The position numbers and the translations under genes were made by a program. The notes below the pieces were generated by a model. It searched no databases and was not told the origin of the DNA. It saw only the letters and a list, made by a program, of their open reading frames with translations. Shown in pieces: positions 33,101 through 46,000 of a DNA stretch of 64,000 bases (the first letter of the stretch is position 1; every line of letters begins with the position of its first letter). The stretch comes from Micromussa lordhowensis (Eukaryota; Cnidaria; Anthozoa; Scleractinia; Lobophylliidae): assembly GCA_964020085.1 (NCBI GenBank), contig OZ026599.1, positions 29,171,033 through 29,235,032 on the forward strand, given 5' to 3'.

Positions 33101-34713
33101 AATTTAAGTTAGGACATGATGGCATTCGCGCCAGGGTGTTTTTTTTGGCCTTCTTTTTGCAGGAGTTTAACCTGCTCCCAACTTTGCAGAATTTCAGAAA
33201 ACGCGCGCTGGGGGTCCCCTTGGCAAATTTGACATAGCTCGGCTCCACGGGCACTTTTAGAGGCGCAGTTTGCAGCAAAATGTTGTGCTAGGTTAGCACT
33301 TTAAGGAAATCGTAGTTACGACATGATGGCATTCGCGCCAGGGTGTTTTTTCTGGCAATCGTTTGGCAGGAGTTTGACCTGCTCCCAACTTTGCAGAATT
33401 TCAGAAAACGCGCGCTGGGGGTCCCCTTGGCAAATTTGACATAGCTCAGCTCCACGAACACTTTTAGAGGCGCGGTTTGCAGCAAAATGTTGTGCTAGGT
33501 TGGCACTTTAAGGAAATTTTAGTTAAGACATGATGGCATTCCCGCCAGGGTGTTTTTTCTGGCCTTCGTTTTGCAGGAGTTTGACCTGCTCCCAACTTTG
33601 CAGAATTTCAGAAAACGCGCGCTGGGGGTCCCCTTGGCAAATTTGACATAACTCGGCTCCACGGGTATTTTTAGAGGCGCGATTTGCAGCAAAATCTTGT
33701 GCTAGGTTGGCACTTTAAGGAAATGTTAGTTAGGACATGATGACATTTGCGCCAGGGTGTTTTTTCTGGCCTTCTTTTTGGAGGAGTTTGACCTGCTCCC
33801 AAATTTGCAGAAGTTCAGAAAACGCGCGCTGGGGGTCCCCTTGGCAAATTTGACATAGCTCGGCTCCACGGGCACTTTTAGAGGCGCGGTTTGCAGCAAA
33901 ATGTTGTGCTAGGTTGGCACTTTAAGGAAATTTTAGTTAGGACATGATGGCGTTCGTGCCAGGGTAATTTTTCTGGCCTTCTTTTTGCAGGAGTTTGACC
34001 TGCTCCCAACTTTGCAGAATTTCAGAAAACGCGCGCTGGGGGTCCCCTTGGCAAATTTGACATATCTCGGCTCCACGGGCACTTCTAGAGGCGCGGTTTG
34101 CAGCAAAATGTTGTGCTAGGTTGGCACTTTAAGGAAACGTTAGTTAGGACATGATGGCATTCGTGTCAGGGTGTTTTTTCTGGCCTTCTTTTTGCAGGAG
34201 TTTGACCTGCTCTCAACTTTACAGAATTTCAGAAAACGCGCGCTGGGGGTCCCCTTGGCAAATTTGAAATAGCTCGGCTCCACGGGCACTTTTAGAGGCC
34301 CAGTTTGCAGCAAAATGTTGTGCTAGGTTAGCACTTTAAGGAAATCGTAGTTAGAACATGATGGCATTCGCGCCAGGGTGTTTTTTCTGGCCTTCGTTTT
34401 GCAGGAGTTTGACCTGCTCCCAACTTTGCAGAATTTCAGAAAACGCGCGCTGGGGGTTTCCTTGGCAAATTTGACATAGCTCAGCTCCACGAACACTTTT
34501 AGAGGCGCGGTTTGCAGCAAAATGTTGTGCTAGGTTGGCACTTTAAGGAAATTTTAGTTAAGACATGATGGCATTCGCGCGAGGGTGTTTTTTCTGGCCT
34601 TCTTTTTGGAGGAGTTTGACCTGCTCCCAACTTTGCAGAATTTCAGAAAACGCGCGCTGGGGGTCCCCTTGGCAAATTTGACATAGCTCGGCTCCACGGG
34701 CACTTTTAGAGGC
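30160..34713. repeat. Two near-identical 2,277-bp (11-monomer) higher-order repeats
   Basis: Diagnostic monomer variants recur at exactly 2,277-bp spacing: the CTGGCAATCGTTTGGCAGG variant near 31,075 and 33,352; GCGTTCGCGCCAGGGTAATT at 30,431 and 32,708; TGAAATAGCTCGG near 31,987 and 34,264. A rearranged third copy runs on to about 36.2 kb, with one monomer lost and one gained. Confidence 0.9.
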
Positions 34714-37700
34714 GCGGTTTGCAGCAAAATGTTGTGCTAGGTTGGCACTTTAAGGAATCTTTAATTAGGACATGATGGCGTTCGCGCCAGGGTAATTTTT
34801 CTGGCCTTCTTTTTGCAGGAGTTTGACCTGCTCCCAACTTTGCAGAATTTCAGAAAACGCGCGCTGGGGGTCCCCTTGGCAAATTTGACATAGCTCGGCT
34901 CCACGGGCACTATTAGAGGCGCGGTTTGCAGCAAAATGTTGTGCTAGGTTAGCACTTCAAGGAAATCTTAGTTAGGACATGATGGCATTCGCGCCAGTGT
35001 GTTTTTTCTTGCCTTCTTTTTGCAGGAGTTTGACCTGCTCCCAACTTTGCAGAATTTCAGAAAACGCGCGCTGGGGGTCCCCTTGGCAAATTTGAAATAG
35101 CTCGGCTCCACGGGCACTTTTAGAGGCGCGGTTTGCAGCAAAATGTTGTGCTAGGTTGGCACTTTAAGGAAATTTTAGTTAGGACATGATGGCATTCGCG
35201 CCAGGGTGTTTTTTCTGGCGTTCTTTTTGCAGGAGTTTGACCTGCTCCCAACTTTGCAGAATTTTAGAAAACGCGCGCTGGAGGTCCCCTTGGCAAATTT
35301 GACATAGCTCGGCTCCACGGGCACTTTTAGAGGCGCGGTTTGCAGCAAAATGTTGTGCTAGGTTAACACTTTAGGGAAATTTTTGTTAGGACATGATGGC
35401 ATTCGCGCCAGGGTGTTTTTTTTGGCCTTCTTTTTGCAGGAGTTTAACCTGCTCCCAACTTTGCAGAATTTCAGAAAACGCGCGCTGGGGGTCCCCTTGG
35501 CAAATTTGACATAGCTCGGCTCCACGGGCACTCTTAGAGGCGCAGTTTGCAGCAAAATGTTGTGCTAGGTTAGCACTTTAACGAAATCGTAGTTACGACA
35601 TGATGGCATTCGCGCCAGGGTGTTTTTTCTGGCCTTTGTTTTGCAGGAGTTTGACCTGCTCCCAACTTTGCAGAATTTCAGAAAACGCGCGCTGGGGGTC
35701 CCCTTGGCAAATTTGACATAGCTCAGCTCCACGAACACTTTTAGAGGCGCGGTTTGCAGCAAAATGTTGTGCTAGGTTGGCACTTTAAGGAAATTTTAGT
35801 TAAGACATGATGGCATTCGCGCCAGGGTGTTTTTTCTGGCCTTCGTTTTGCAGGAGTTTGACCTGCTCCCAACTTTGCAGAATTTCAGAAAACGCGCGCT
35901 GGGGGTCCCCTTGGCAAATTTGACATAACTCGGCTCCACGGGCATTTTTAGAGGCGCGATTTGCAGCAAAATGTTGTGCTAAATTGGCACTTTAAGGAAA
36001 TGTTAGTTAGGACATGATGACATTTGCGCCAGGGTGTTTTTTCTGGCCTTCTTTTTGGAGGAGTTTGACCTGCTCCCAACTTTGCAGAATTTCAGAAAAC
36101 GCGTGCTGGGGGTCCCCTTGGCAAATTTGACATAGCTCGGCTCCACGGGCACTTTTAGAGGCGCGGTTTGCAGCAAAATGTTGTGCTAGGTTGGCACTTT
36201 AAGGAAATTTTAGTTAGGACATGATGGCATTCGCGCGAAGGTGTTTTTTCTGGCCTTATTTTTGCAGGAGTTTGACCTGCTCCCAACTTTGCAGAAGTTC
36301 AGAAAACGCGCGCTGGGGGTCCCCTTGGCAAATTTGACATAGCTCGGCTCCACATGCACTTTTAGAGGCGCGGTTTGCAGCAAAATGTTGTGCTAGGTTG
36401 GCACTTTAAGGAAATTTTAGTTAGGACATGATGGCGTTCGTGCCAGGGTTGTTTTTCTGGCCTTCTTTTTGCAGGAGTTTGACCTGCTCCCAACTTTGCA
36501 GAATTTCAGAAAACGCGCGCTGGGGGTCCCCTTGGCAAATTTGACATAGCTCGGCTCCACGGGCACCTTTAGAGGCGCGGTTTGCAGCAAAATGTTGTGA
36601 TAGGTTAGCACTTCAAGGAAATTTTAGTTAGGACATGATGGCATTCGCGCCAGGGTGTTTTTTTTGGCCTTCTTTTTGCAGGAGTTTGACCTGCTCCCAA
36701 CTTTGCAGAATTTCAGAAAACGCGCGCTGGGGGTCCCCTTGGCAAATTTGACATAGCTTGGCTCCACGGGCACTTTTAGAGGCGCGGTTTGCAGCAAAAT
36801 GTTGTGCTAGGTTGGCACTTTAAGGAAATCTTTAATAAAACATGATGGCATTCGCGCCAGGGTGTTTTTTCTGGCCTTATTTTTGCAGGAGTTTGACCTG
36901 CTCCCAACTTTGCAGAATTTCAGAAAACGCGCGCTGGGGGTACCCTTGGCAAATTTGACATAGCTCGGCTCCACGGGCACTTTTAGAGGCGCGGTTTGCA
37001 GCAAAATGTTGTGCTAGGTTAGCACTTCAAGGAAATTTTAGTTAGGACATGATGGCATTCGCGACAGGGTATTTTTTCTGGCCTTCTTTTTGCAGGAGTT
37101 TGACCTGCTCTTAACTTTGCAGAATTTCAGAAAACGCGCGCTGGGGGTTCCGTTGGCAAATTTGACATAGCTCGGCTCCACGGGCACTTTTAGAGGCGCG
37201 GTTTGCAGCAAAATGTTGTGCTAGGTTGGCACTTCATGAAAATCGTAGTTAGGACATGATGGCATTCGCGCCAGGGTTTTTTTTTCTGGCCTTCTTTTTG
37301 CAAGAGTTTGACCTGCTCCCAACTTTGCAGAATTTTAGAAAACGCGCGCTGGGGGTCGCCTTGGCAAATTTGACATACCTCGGCTCCACGGGCACTTTTA
37401 GAGGCGCAGTTTGCAGCAAAATGTTGTGCTAGGTTGACACTTTAAGGAAATTTAAGTTAGGACATGATGGCATTTGCGCCAGGGTGTTTTTTCTGGCCTT
37501 CTTTTTGCAGGAGTTTGACCTGCTCCCAACTTTGCAGAATTTCAGAAAACGCGCGCTGGGGGTCCCCTTGGCAAGTTTGACATAGCTCGGCTCCACGGGC
37601 ACTTTTAGAGGCGCGGTTTGCAGCAAAATGTTGTGCTAGGTTGCCACTTCAAGAAAATCTTAGTTAGGACATGATGGCATTCGCGCCAGGGTGTTTTTTC

Positions 37701-38989
37701 TGGCGTTCTTTTTGCAGGAGTTTGACCTGCTCCCAACTTTGCAGAATTTCAGAAAACGCGCGCTGGGGGTCCCCTTGGCAAATTTGATATAGCTCGGCTC
37801 CACGGGCACTTTTAGAGGCGCGGTTTGCAGCAAAATGTTGTGCTTGGTTGGCACTTCAAGGAAATTTTAGTTAGGACATGATGGCATTCGCGCCAGGGTG
37901 TTTTTTTCTGGCCTTCTTTTTGCAGGAGTTTGACCTGCTCCCAACTTTGCAGAATTTCAGAAAACGCGCGCTGGGGGTCCCCTTGGCAAATTTGACATAG
38001 CTCGGTTCCACGGGCACTTTTAGAGGCGCGGTTTCTAGCAAAATGTTGTGCTGGGTTTACACTTTAAGGAAATTATAGTTAAGACATGATGGCATTCGCG
38101 CCAGGGTAGTTTTTCGTGCCTTCTTTTTGCAGGAGTTTGACCTGCTCCCAACTTTGCAAAATTTCAGAAAACGCGCGGTGGGGGTCCCCTTGGCCAATTT
38201 GACATAGCTCGGCTCCACGGGCACTTTTAGAGGCGCGGTTTGCAGCAAAATGTTGTGCTAGGTTGGCAATTCAAGCAAATTCTAGTTAAGACATGATGGC
38301 ATTCGCGCCAGGGTGTTTTTTCTGGCCTTCTTTATGCAGGAGTTTGACCTGCTCCCAACTTTGCAGAATTTCAGAAAACGCGCGCTGGGGGTCCCCTTGG
38401 CAAATTTGACATAGCTCGGCTCCACGGGCACTTTTAGAGGCGCGGTTTGCAGCAAAATGTTGTGCTAGGTTGGCACTTTAAAGAAATTGTAGTTAGGACA
38501 TGATGGCAATCGCGCCAGGGTGTTTTTTTTGGCCTTCTTTTGGCAGGAGTTTGACCTGCTCCCAACTTTGCAGAATTTCAGAAAACGCGCGCTGGGGGTC
38601 CCCTTGGCAAATTTGACATAGCTCGGCTCCACGGGCACTTTTAGAGGCGCGGTTTGCAGCAAAATGTTGTGCTAGGTTGGCACTTAAAGGAAATGCTAGT
38701 TAAAACATCATGGCATTCGCGCCAGGGTGTTTTTTCTGGCCTTCTTTTTGCAAGAGTTTGACCTGCTCCCAACTTTGCAGAATTTTAGAAAACGCGCGCT
38801 GGGGGTCGCCTTGGCAAATTTGACATACCTCGGCTCCACGGGCACTTTTAGAGGCGCAGTTTGCAGCAAAATGTTGTGCTAGGTTGACACTTTAAGGAAA
38901 TTTAAGTTAGGACATGATGGCATTTGCGCCAGGGTGTTTTTTCTGGCCTTCTTTTTGCAGGAGTTTGACCTGCTCCCAACTTTGCAGAA

Positions 38990-41900
38990 TTTCAGAAAAC
39001 GCGCGCTGGGGGTCCCCTTGGCAAATTTAACATAGCTCGGCGCCACGGGCACTTTTAGAGGGGCGGTTTGCAGCAAAATGTTGTGCTAGGTTGGCACTTC
39101 AAGGAAATGTTAGTTAGGACATGATGGCATTCGCGCCAGGGTGTTTTTTCTGGCCTTCTTTTTGCAGGAGTTTGACCTGCTCCCAACTTTGCAGAATTTC
39201 AGAAAACGTGCGCTGGGGGTTCCCTTGGCAAATTTGACATAGCTCGGCTCCACGGGCACTTTTAGAGGCGCAGTTTGCAGCAAAATGTTGTGCTAGGTTG
39301 GCACTTCAAGGAAATTTTAGTTAGGAGATGATGGCATTCGCGCCAGGGTGTTTTTTTCTGGCCTTCTTTTTGCAGGAGTTTGACCTGCTCCCAACTTTGC
39401 AGAATTTCAGAAAACGCGCGCTGGGGGTCCCCTTGGCAAATTTGACATAGTTTGGCTCCACGGGCACTTTTAGAGGCGCGGTTTGCAGCAAAATGTTGTG
39501 CTAGGTTGGCACTTTAAGGAAATCCTAGTTAGGACATGATGGCATTCGCGCCAGGGTGTTTTTTCTGGCCTTCTTTTTGCAAGAGTTTGACCTGCTCCCA
39601 ACTTTGCAGAATTTCAGAAAACACGCGCTGGGGGTCCCCTTGGCAAATTTGACATAGCTCGGCTCCACGGGCACTTTTAGAGGCGCAGTTTGCAGCAAAA
39701 TGTTGTGCTAGGTTGGCACTTTAAGGAAATTGTAGATAGGACATGATGGCATTCGCGCCAGGGTGTTTTTTCTGGCCTTCTTTTTGCAGGAGTTTGACCT
39801 GCTCTCAACTTTGCAGAATTTCAGAAAACGCGCGCTGGGGGTCCCCTTGGAAAATTTGCCATAGCTCGGCCCCACGGGCACTTTTAGAGGCGCGGTTTGC
39901 AGCAAAATGTTGTGCTAGGTTGGCAATTTAAGGAAATTTTAGTTAGGACATGATGGCATTCGCGCCAGGGTGTTTTTTCTGGCCTTCTTTTTGCAGGAGT
40001 TTGACCTGCTCCCAACTTTGCAGAATTTCAGAAAACGCGCGCTGGGGGTCCCCTTGGCAAATTTGACATAGCTCGGCTCCACGGGCACTTTTAGAGGCGC
40101 GGTTTGCAGCAAAATGTTGTGCTAGGTGGGCACTTTAAGAAAATTTTAGTTATGAGATGATGGCATTCGCGCCAGGGTGTTTTTTCTGGCCTTCTTTTTG
40201 CAGGAGTTTAACCTGCTCCCAACTTTGCAGAATTTCAGAAATCGCGCGCTGGGGGTCCCCTTGGCAAATTTGACATAGCTCGGCTCCACGGGCACTTTTA
40301 GAGGCGCGGTTTGCAGCAAAATGTTGTGCTAGGTTGGCACTTTAAGAAAATTTAGGTTGCGACATGATGGCATTCGCGCCAGGGTGTTTTTTCTGGCCTT
40401 CTTTTTGCAGGAGTTTGACCTGCTCCCAACTTTGCAGAATTTCAGAAAACGCGCGCTGGGGGTCCCCTTGGCAAATTTAACATAGCTCGGCGCCACGGGC
40501 ACTTTTAGAGGGGCGGTTTGCAGCAAAATGTTGTGCTTGGTTGGCACTTTAAGGAAATCTTAGTTAGGACATGATAGCATTCGCGCCAGGGTGTTTTTTC
40601 TGGCCTTCTTTTTGCAGGAGTTTGACCTGCTCCCAACTTTGCAGAACTTCAGAAAACGTGCGCTGGGGGTTCCCTTGGCAAATTTGACATAGCTCGGCTC
40701 CACGGGCACTTTTAGAGGCGCGGTTTGCAGCAAAATGTTGTGCTAGGTTGGCACTTCAAGGAAATTTTAGTTAGAAGATGATGGCATTCGCGCCAGGGTG
40801 TTTTTTTCTGGCCTTCTTTTTGCAGGAGTTTGACCTGCTCCCAACTTTGCAGAATTTCAGAAAACGCGCGCTGGGGGTCCCCTTGGCAAATTTGACATAG
40901 TTTGGCTCCACGGGCACTTTTAGAGGCGCGGTTTGCAGCAAAATGTTGTGCTAGGTTGGCACTTTAAGGAAATTGTAGTTAGGACATGATGGCATTCGCG
41001 CCAGGGTGTTTTTTCTGGCCTTCTTTTTGCAGGAGTTTGACCTGCTCCCAACTTTGCAGAATTTCAGAAAACGCGCACTGGGGGTTCCCTTGGCAAATTT
41101 GACATAGCTCGGCTCCACGGGCACTTTTAGAGGCGCGGTTTGCAGCAAAATGTTGTGCTAGGTTGGCACTTCAAGGAAATCTTAGTTGAGACATAATGGT
41201 ATTCGCGCCAGGGTGTTTTTTCTGGCCTTCTTTTTGCAGGAGTTTGACCTGCTCCCAACTTTGCAGAATTTCAGAAAACGCGCGCTGGGGGTCCCCTTGG
41301 CAAATTTGACATAGCTCGGCTCCACGGGCACTTTTAGAGGCGCAGTTTGCAGCAAAATGTTGTGCTAGGTTAGCACTTCAAGGAAATTTTAGTTAGGACA
41401 TGATGGCATTCGCGCCAGGGTGTTTTTTCTGGCCTTCTTTTTGCAGGAGTTTGACCTGCTCCCAACTTTGCAGAATTTCAGAAAACGCGCGCTGGGGGTC
41501 CCCTTGGCAAATTTAACATAGCTCGGCTCCACGGGCACTTTTAGAGGCGCAGTTTGCAGCAAAATGTTGTGCTAGGTTGGCACTTTAAGGAAATTCTAGA
41601 TAGGACATGATGGCATTCGCGCCAGGGTGTTTTTTTCTGGCCTTCTTTTTGCAGGAGTTTGACCTGCTCTCAACTTTGCAGAATTTCAGAAAACGCGCGC
41701 TGGGGGTCCCCTTGGAAAATTTGCCATAGCTCGGCCCCACGGGCACTTTTAGAGGCGCGGTTTGCAGGAAAATGTTGTGCTAGGTTGGCAATTTGAGGAA
41801 ATTTTAGTTAGGACATGATGGCATTCGCGCCAGGGTGTTTTTTCTGGCCTTCTTTTTGCAGGAGTTTGACCTGCTCCCAACTTTGCAGAATTTCAGAAAA

Positions 41901-44900
41901 CGCGCGCTGGGGGTCCCCTTGGCAAATTTGACATAGCTCGGCTCCACGGGCACTTTTAGAGGCGCGGTTTGCAGCAAAATGTTGTGCTAGGTGGGCACTT
42001 TAAGGAAATTTTAGTTACGAGATGATGGCATTCGCGCCAGGGTGTTTTTTCTGGCCTTCTTTTTGCAGGAGTTTAACCTGCTCCCAACTTTGCAGAATTT
42101 CAGAAATCGCGCGCTGGGGGTCCCCTTGGCAAATTTGACATAGCTCGGCTCCACGGGCACTTTTAGAGGCGCGGTTTGCAGCAAAATGTTGTGCTAGGTT
42201 GGCACTTTAAGGAAATTTTAGTTGCGACATGATGGCATTCGCGCCAGGGTGTTTTTTCTGGCCTTCTTTTTGCAGGAGTTTGACCTGCTCCCAACGTTGC
42301 AGAATTTCAGAAAACGCGCGCTGGGGGTCCCCTTGGCAAATTTAACATAGCTCGGCGCCACGGGCACTTTTAGAGGGGCGGTTTGCAGCAAAATGTTGTG
42401 CTAGGTTGGCACTTTAAGGAAATCTTAGTTAGGACATGATGGCATTCGCGCCAGGGTGTTTTTTCTGGCCTTCTTTTTGCAGGAGTTTGACCTGCTCCCA
42501 ACTTTGCAGAACTTCAGAAAACGTGCGCTGGGGGTTCCCTTGGCAAATTTGACATAGCTCGGCTCCACGGGCACTTTTAGAGGCGCGGTTTGCAGCAAAA
42601 TGTTGTGCTAGGTTGGCACTTCAAGGAAATTTTAGTTACGAGATGATGGCATTCGCGCCAGGGTGTTTTTTTCTGGCCTTCTTTTTGCAGGAGTTTGACC
42701 TGCTCCCAACTTTGCAGAATTTCAGAAAACGCGCGCTGGGGGTCCCCTTGGCAAATTTGACATAGTTTGGCTCCACGGGCACTTTTAGAGGCGCGGTTTG
42801 CAGCAAAATGTTGTGCTAGGTTGGCACTTTAAGGAAATCGTAGTTAGAACATGATGGCATTCGCGCCAGGGTGTTTTTTCTGGCCTTCTTTTTGCAGGAG
42901 TTTGACCTGCTCCCAACTTTGCAGAATTTCAGAAAACGCGCGCTGGGGGTTCCCTTGGCAAATTTGACATAGCTCGGCTCCACGGGCACTTTTAGAGGCG
43001 CGGTTTGCAGCAAAATGTTGTGCTAGGTTGGCACTTCAAGGAAATCCTAGTTGAGACATAATGGCATTCGCGCCAGGGTGTTTTTTCTGGCCTTCTTTTT
43101 GCAAGTGTTTGACCTGCTCCCAACTTTGCAGAATTTCAGAAAACGCGCGCTGGGGGTCCCCTTGGCAAATTTGACATAGCTCGGCTCCACGGGCACTTTT
43201 AGAGGCGCAGTTTGCAGCAAAATGTTGTGCTAGGTTGGCACTTCAAGGAAATTTTAGTTAGGACATGATGGCATTCGCACCAGGGTGTTTTTTCTGGCCT
43301 TCTTTTTGCAGGAGTTTGACCTGCTCCCAACTTTGCAGAATTTCAGAAAACGCGCGCTGGGGGTCCCCTTGGCAAATTTGACATAGCTCGGCTCCACGGG
43401 CACTTTTAGAGGCGCAGTTTGCAGCAAAATGTTGTGCTAGGTTGGCACTTTAAGGAAATTCTAGATAGGACATGATGGCATTCGCGCCAGGGTGTTTTTT
43501 TCTGGCCTTCTTTTTGCAGGAGTTTGACCTGCTCTCAACTTTGCAGAATTTCAGAAAACGCGCGCTGGGGGTCCCCTTGGAAAATTTGCCATAGCTCGGC
43601 CCCACGGGCACTTTTAGAGGCGCGGTTTGCAGCAAAATGTTGTGCTAGGTTGGCAATTTGAGGAAATTTTAGTTAGGACATGATGGCATTCGCGCCAAGG
43701 TGTTTTTTCTGGCCTTCTTTTTGCAGGAGTTTGACCTGCTCCCAACTTTGCAGAATTTCAGAAAACGCGCGCTGGGGGTCCCCTTGGCAAATTTAACATA
43801 GCTCGGCGCCACGGGCACTTTTAGAGGGGCGGTTTGCAGCAAAATGTTGTGCTAGGCTGGCACTTCAAGGAAATCTTAGTTAGGACATGATGGCATTCGC
43901 GCCAGGGTGTTTTTTCTGGCCTTCTTTTTGCAGGAGTTTGACCTGCTCCCAACTTTCCAGAACTTCAGAAAACGTGCGCTGGGGGTTCCCTTGGCAAATT
44001 TGACATAGCTCGGCTCCACGGGCACTTTTAGAGGCGCGGTTTGCAGCAAAATGTTGTGCTAGGTTGGCACTTTAAGGAAATTTTAGTTAGGAGATGATGG
44101 CATTCGCGCCAGGGTGTTTTTCTCTGGCCTTCTTTTTGCAGGAGTTTGACCTGCTCCCAACTTTGCAGAATTTCAGAAAACGCGCGCTGGGGGTCCCCTT
44201 GGCAAATTTGACATAGTTTGGCTCCACGGGCACTTTTAGAGGCGCGGTTTGCAGCAAAATGTTGTGCTAGGTTGGCACTTTAAGGAAATCCTAGTTAGGA
44301 CATGATGGCATTCGCGCCAGGGTGTTTTTTCTGGCCTTCTTTTTGCAGGAGTTTGACCTGCTCCCAACTTTGCAGAATTTCAGAAAACGCGCGCTGGGGG
44401 TTCCCTTGGCAAATTTGACATAGCTCGGCTCCACGGGCACTTTTAGAGGCGCGGTTTGCAGCAAAATGTTGTGCTAGGTTGGCACTTCAAGGAAATCCTA
44501 AATAAGACATAATGGCATTCGCGCCAGGGTGTTTTTTCTGGCCTTCTTTTTGCAGGAGTTTGACCTGCTCCCAACTTTGCAGAATTTCAGAAAACGCGCG
44601 CTGGGGGTCCCCTTGGCAAATTTGACATAGCTCGGCTCCACGGGCACTTTTAGAGGCGCAGTTTGCAGCAAAATGTTGTGCTAGGTTGGCACTTTAAGGA
44701 AATTTAAGTTAGGACATGATGGCATTCGCGCCAGGGTGTTTTTTCTGGCCTTCTTTTTGCAGGAGTTTGACCTGCTCCCAACTTTGCAGAATTTCAGAAA
44801 ACGCGCGCTGGGGGTCCCCTTGGCAAATTTGACATAGCTCGGCTCCACGGGCACTTTTAGAGGCGCGGTTTGCAGCAAAATGTTGTGCTAGGTAGGCACT

Positions 44901-46000
44901 TTAAGGAAATTTTAGTTACGAGATGATGGCATTCGCGCCAGGGTGTTTTTTCTGGCCTTCTTTTTGCAGGAGTTTAACCTGCTCCCAACTTTGCAGAATT
45001 TCAGAAATCGCGCGCTGGGGGTCCCCTTGGCAAATTTGACATAGCTCGGCTCCACGGGCACTTTTAGAGGCGCGGTTTGCAGCAAAATGTTGTGCTAGGT
45101 TGGCACTTTAAGGAAATTTTAGTTGCGACATGATGGCATTCGCGCCAGGGTGTTTTTTCTGGCCTTCTTTTTGCAGGAGTTTGACCTGCTCCCAACTTTG
45201 CAGAATTTCAGAAAACGCGCGCTCGGGGTCCCCTTGGCAAATTTAACATAGCTCGGCGCCACGGGCACTTTTAGAGGGGCGGTTTGCAGCAAAATGTTGT
45301 GCTAGGTTGGCACTTCAAGGAAATCTTAGTTAGGACATGATGGCATTCGCGCCAGGGTGTTTTTTCTGGCCTTCTTTTTGCAGGAGTTTGACCTGCTCCC
45401 AACTTTGCAGAATTTCAGAAAACGTGCGCTGGGGGTTCCCTTGGCAAATTTGACATAGCTCGGCTCCACGGGCACTTTTAGAGGCGCGGTTTGCAGCAAA
45501 ATGTTGTGCTAGGTTGGCACTTGAAGGAAATTTTAGTTAGGAGATGATGGCATTCGCGCCAGGGTGTTTTTTTCTGGCCTTCTTTTTGCAGGAGTTTGAC
45601 CTGCTCCCAACTTTGCAGAATTTCAGAAAACGCGCGCTGGGGGTCCCCTTGGCAAATTTGACATAGTTTGGCTCCACGGGCACTTTTAGAGGCGCGGTTT
45701 GCAGCAAAATGTTGTGCTAGGTTGGCACTTTAAGGAAATGCTAGTTAGGACATGATGCCATTCGCGCCAGGGTGTTTTTTCTGGCCTTCTTTTTGCAGGA
45801 GTTTGACCTGCTTTCAACTTTGCAGAATTTCAGAAAACGCGCGCTGGGGGTCCCCTTGGCAAATTTAACATAGCTCGGCGCCACGGGCACTTTTAGAGGG
45901 GCGGTTTGCAGCAAAATGTTGTGCTAGGTTGGCACTCCAAGGAAATGGTAGTTAGGACATGATGGCATTCGCGCCAGGGTGTTTTTTCTGGCCTTCTTTT
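38990..46000. repeat. Second higher-order zone with 7- and 9-monomer spacing
   Basis: The marker variant AACATAGCTCGGCGCCACGG with GAGGGGCGG recurs at about 39,030, 40,480, 42,345, 43,797, 45,246 and 45,867. The spacings are about 1,450, 1,864, 1,451, 1,450 and 620 bp, i.e. 7, 9, 7, 7 and 3 monomers. Neighbouring variants (GATGATGG after TTAGTTAGGA, CATAGTTTGGCTCC) travel with it. Confidence 0.75.
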
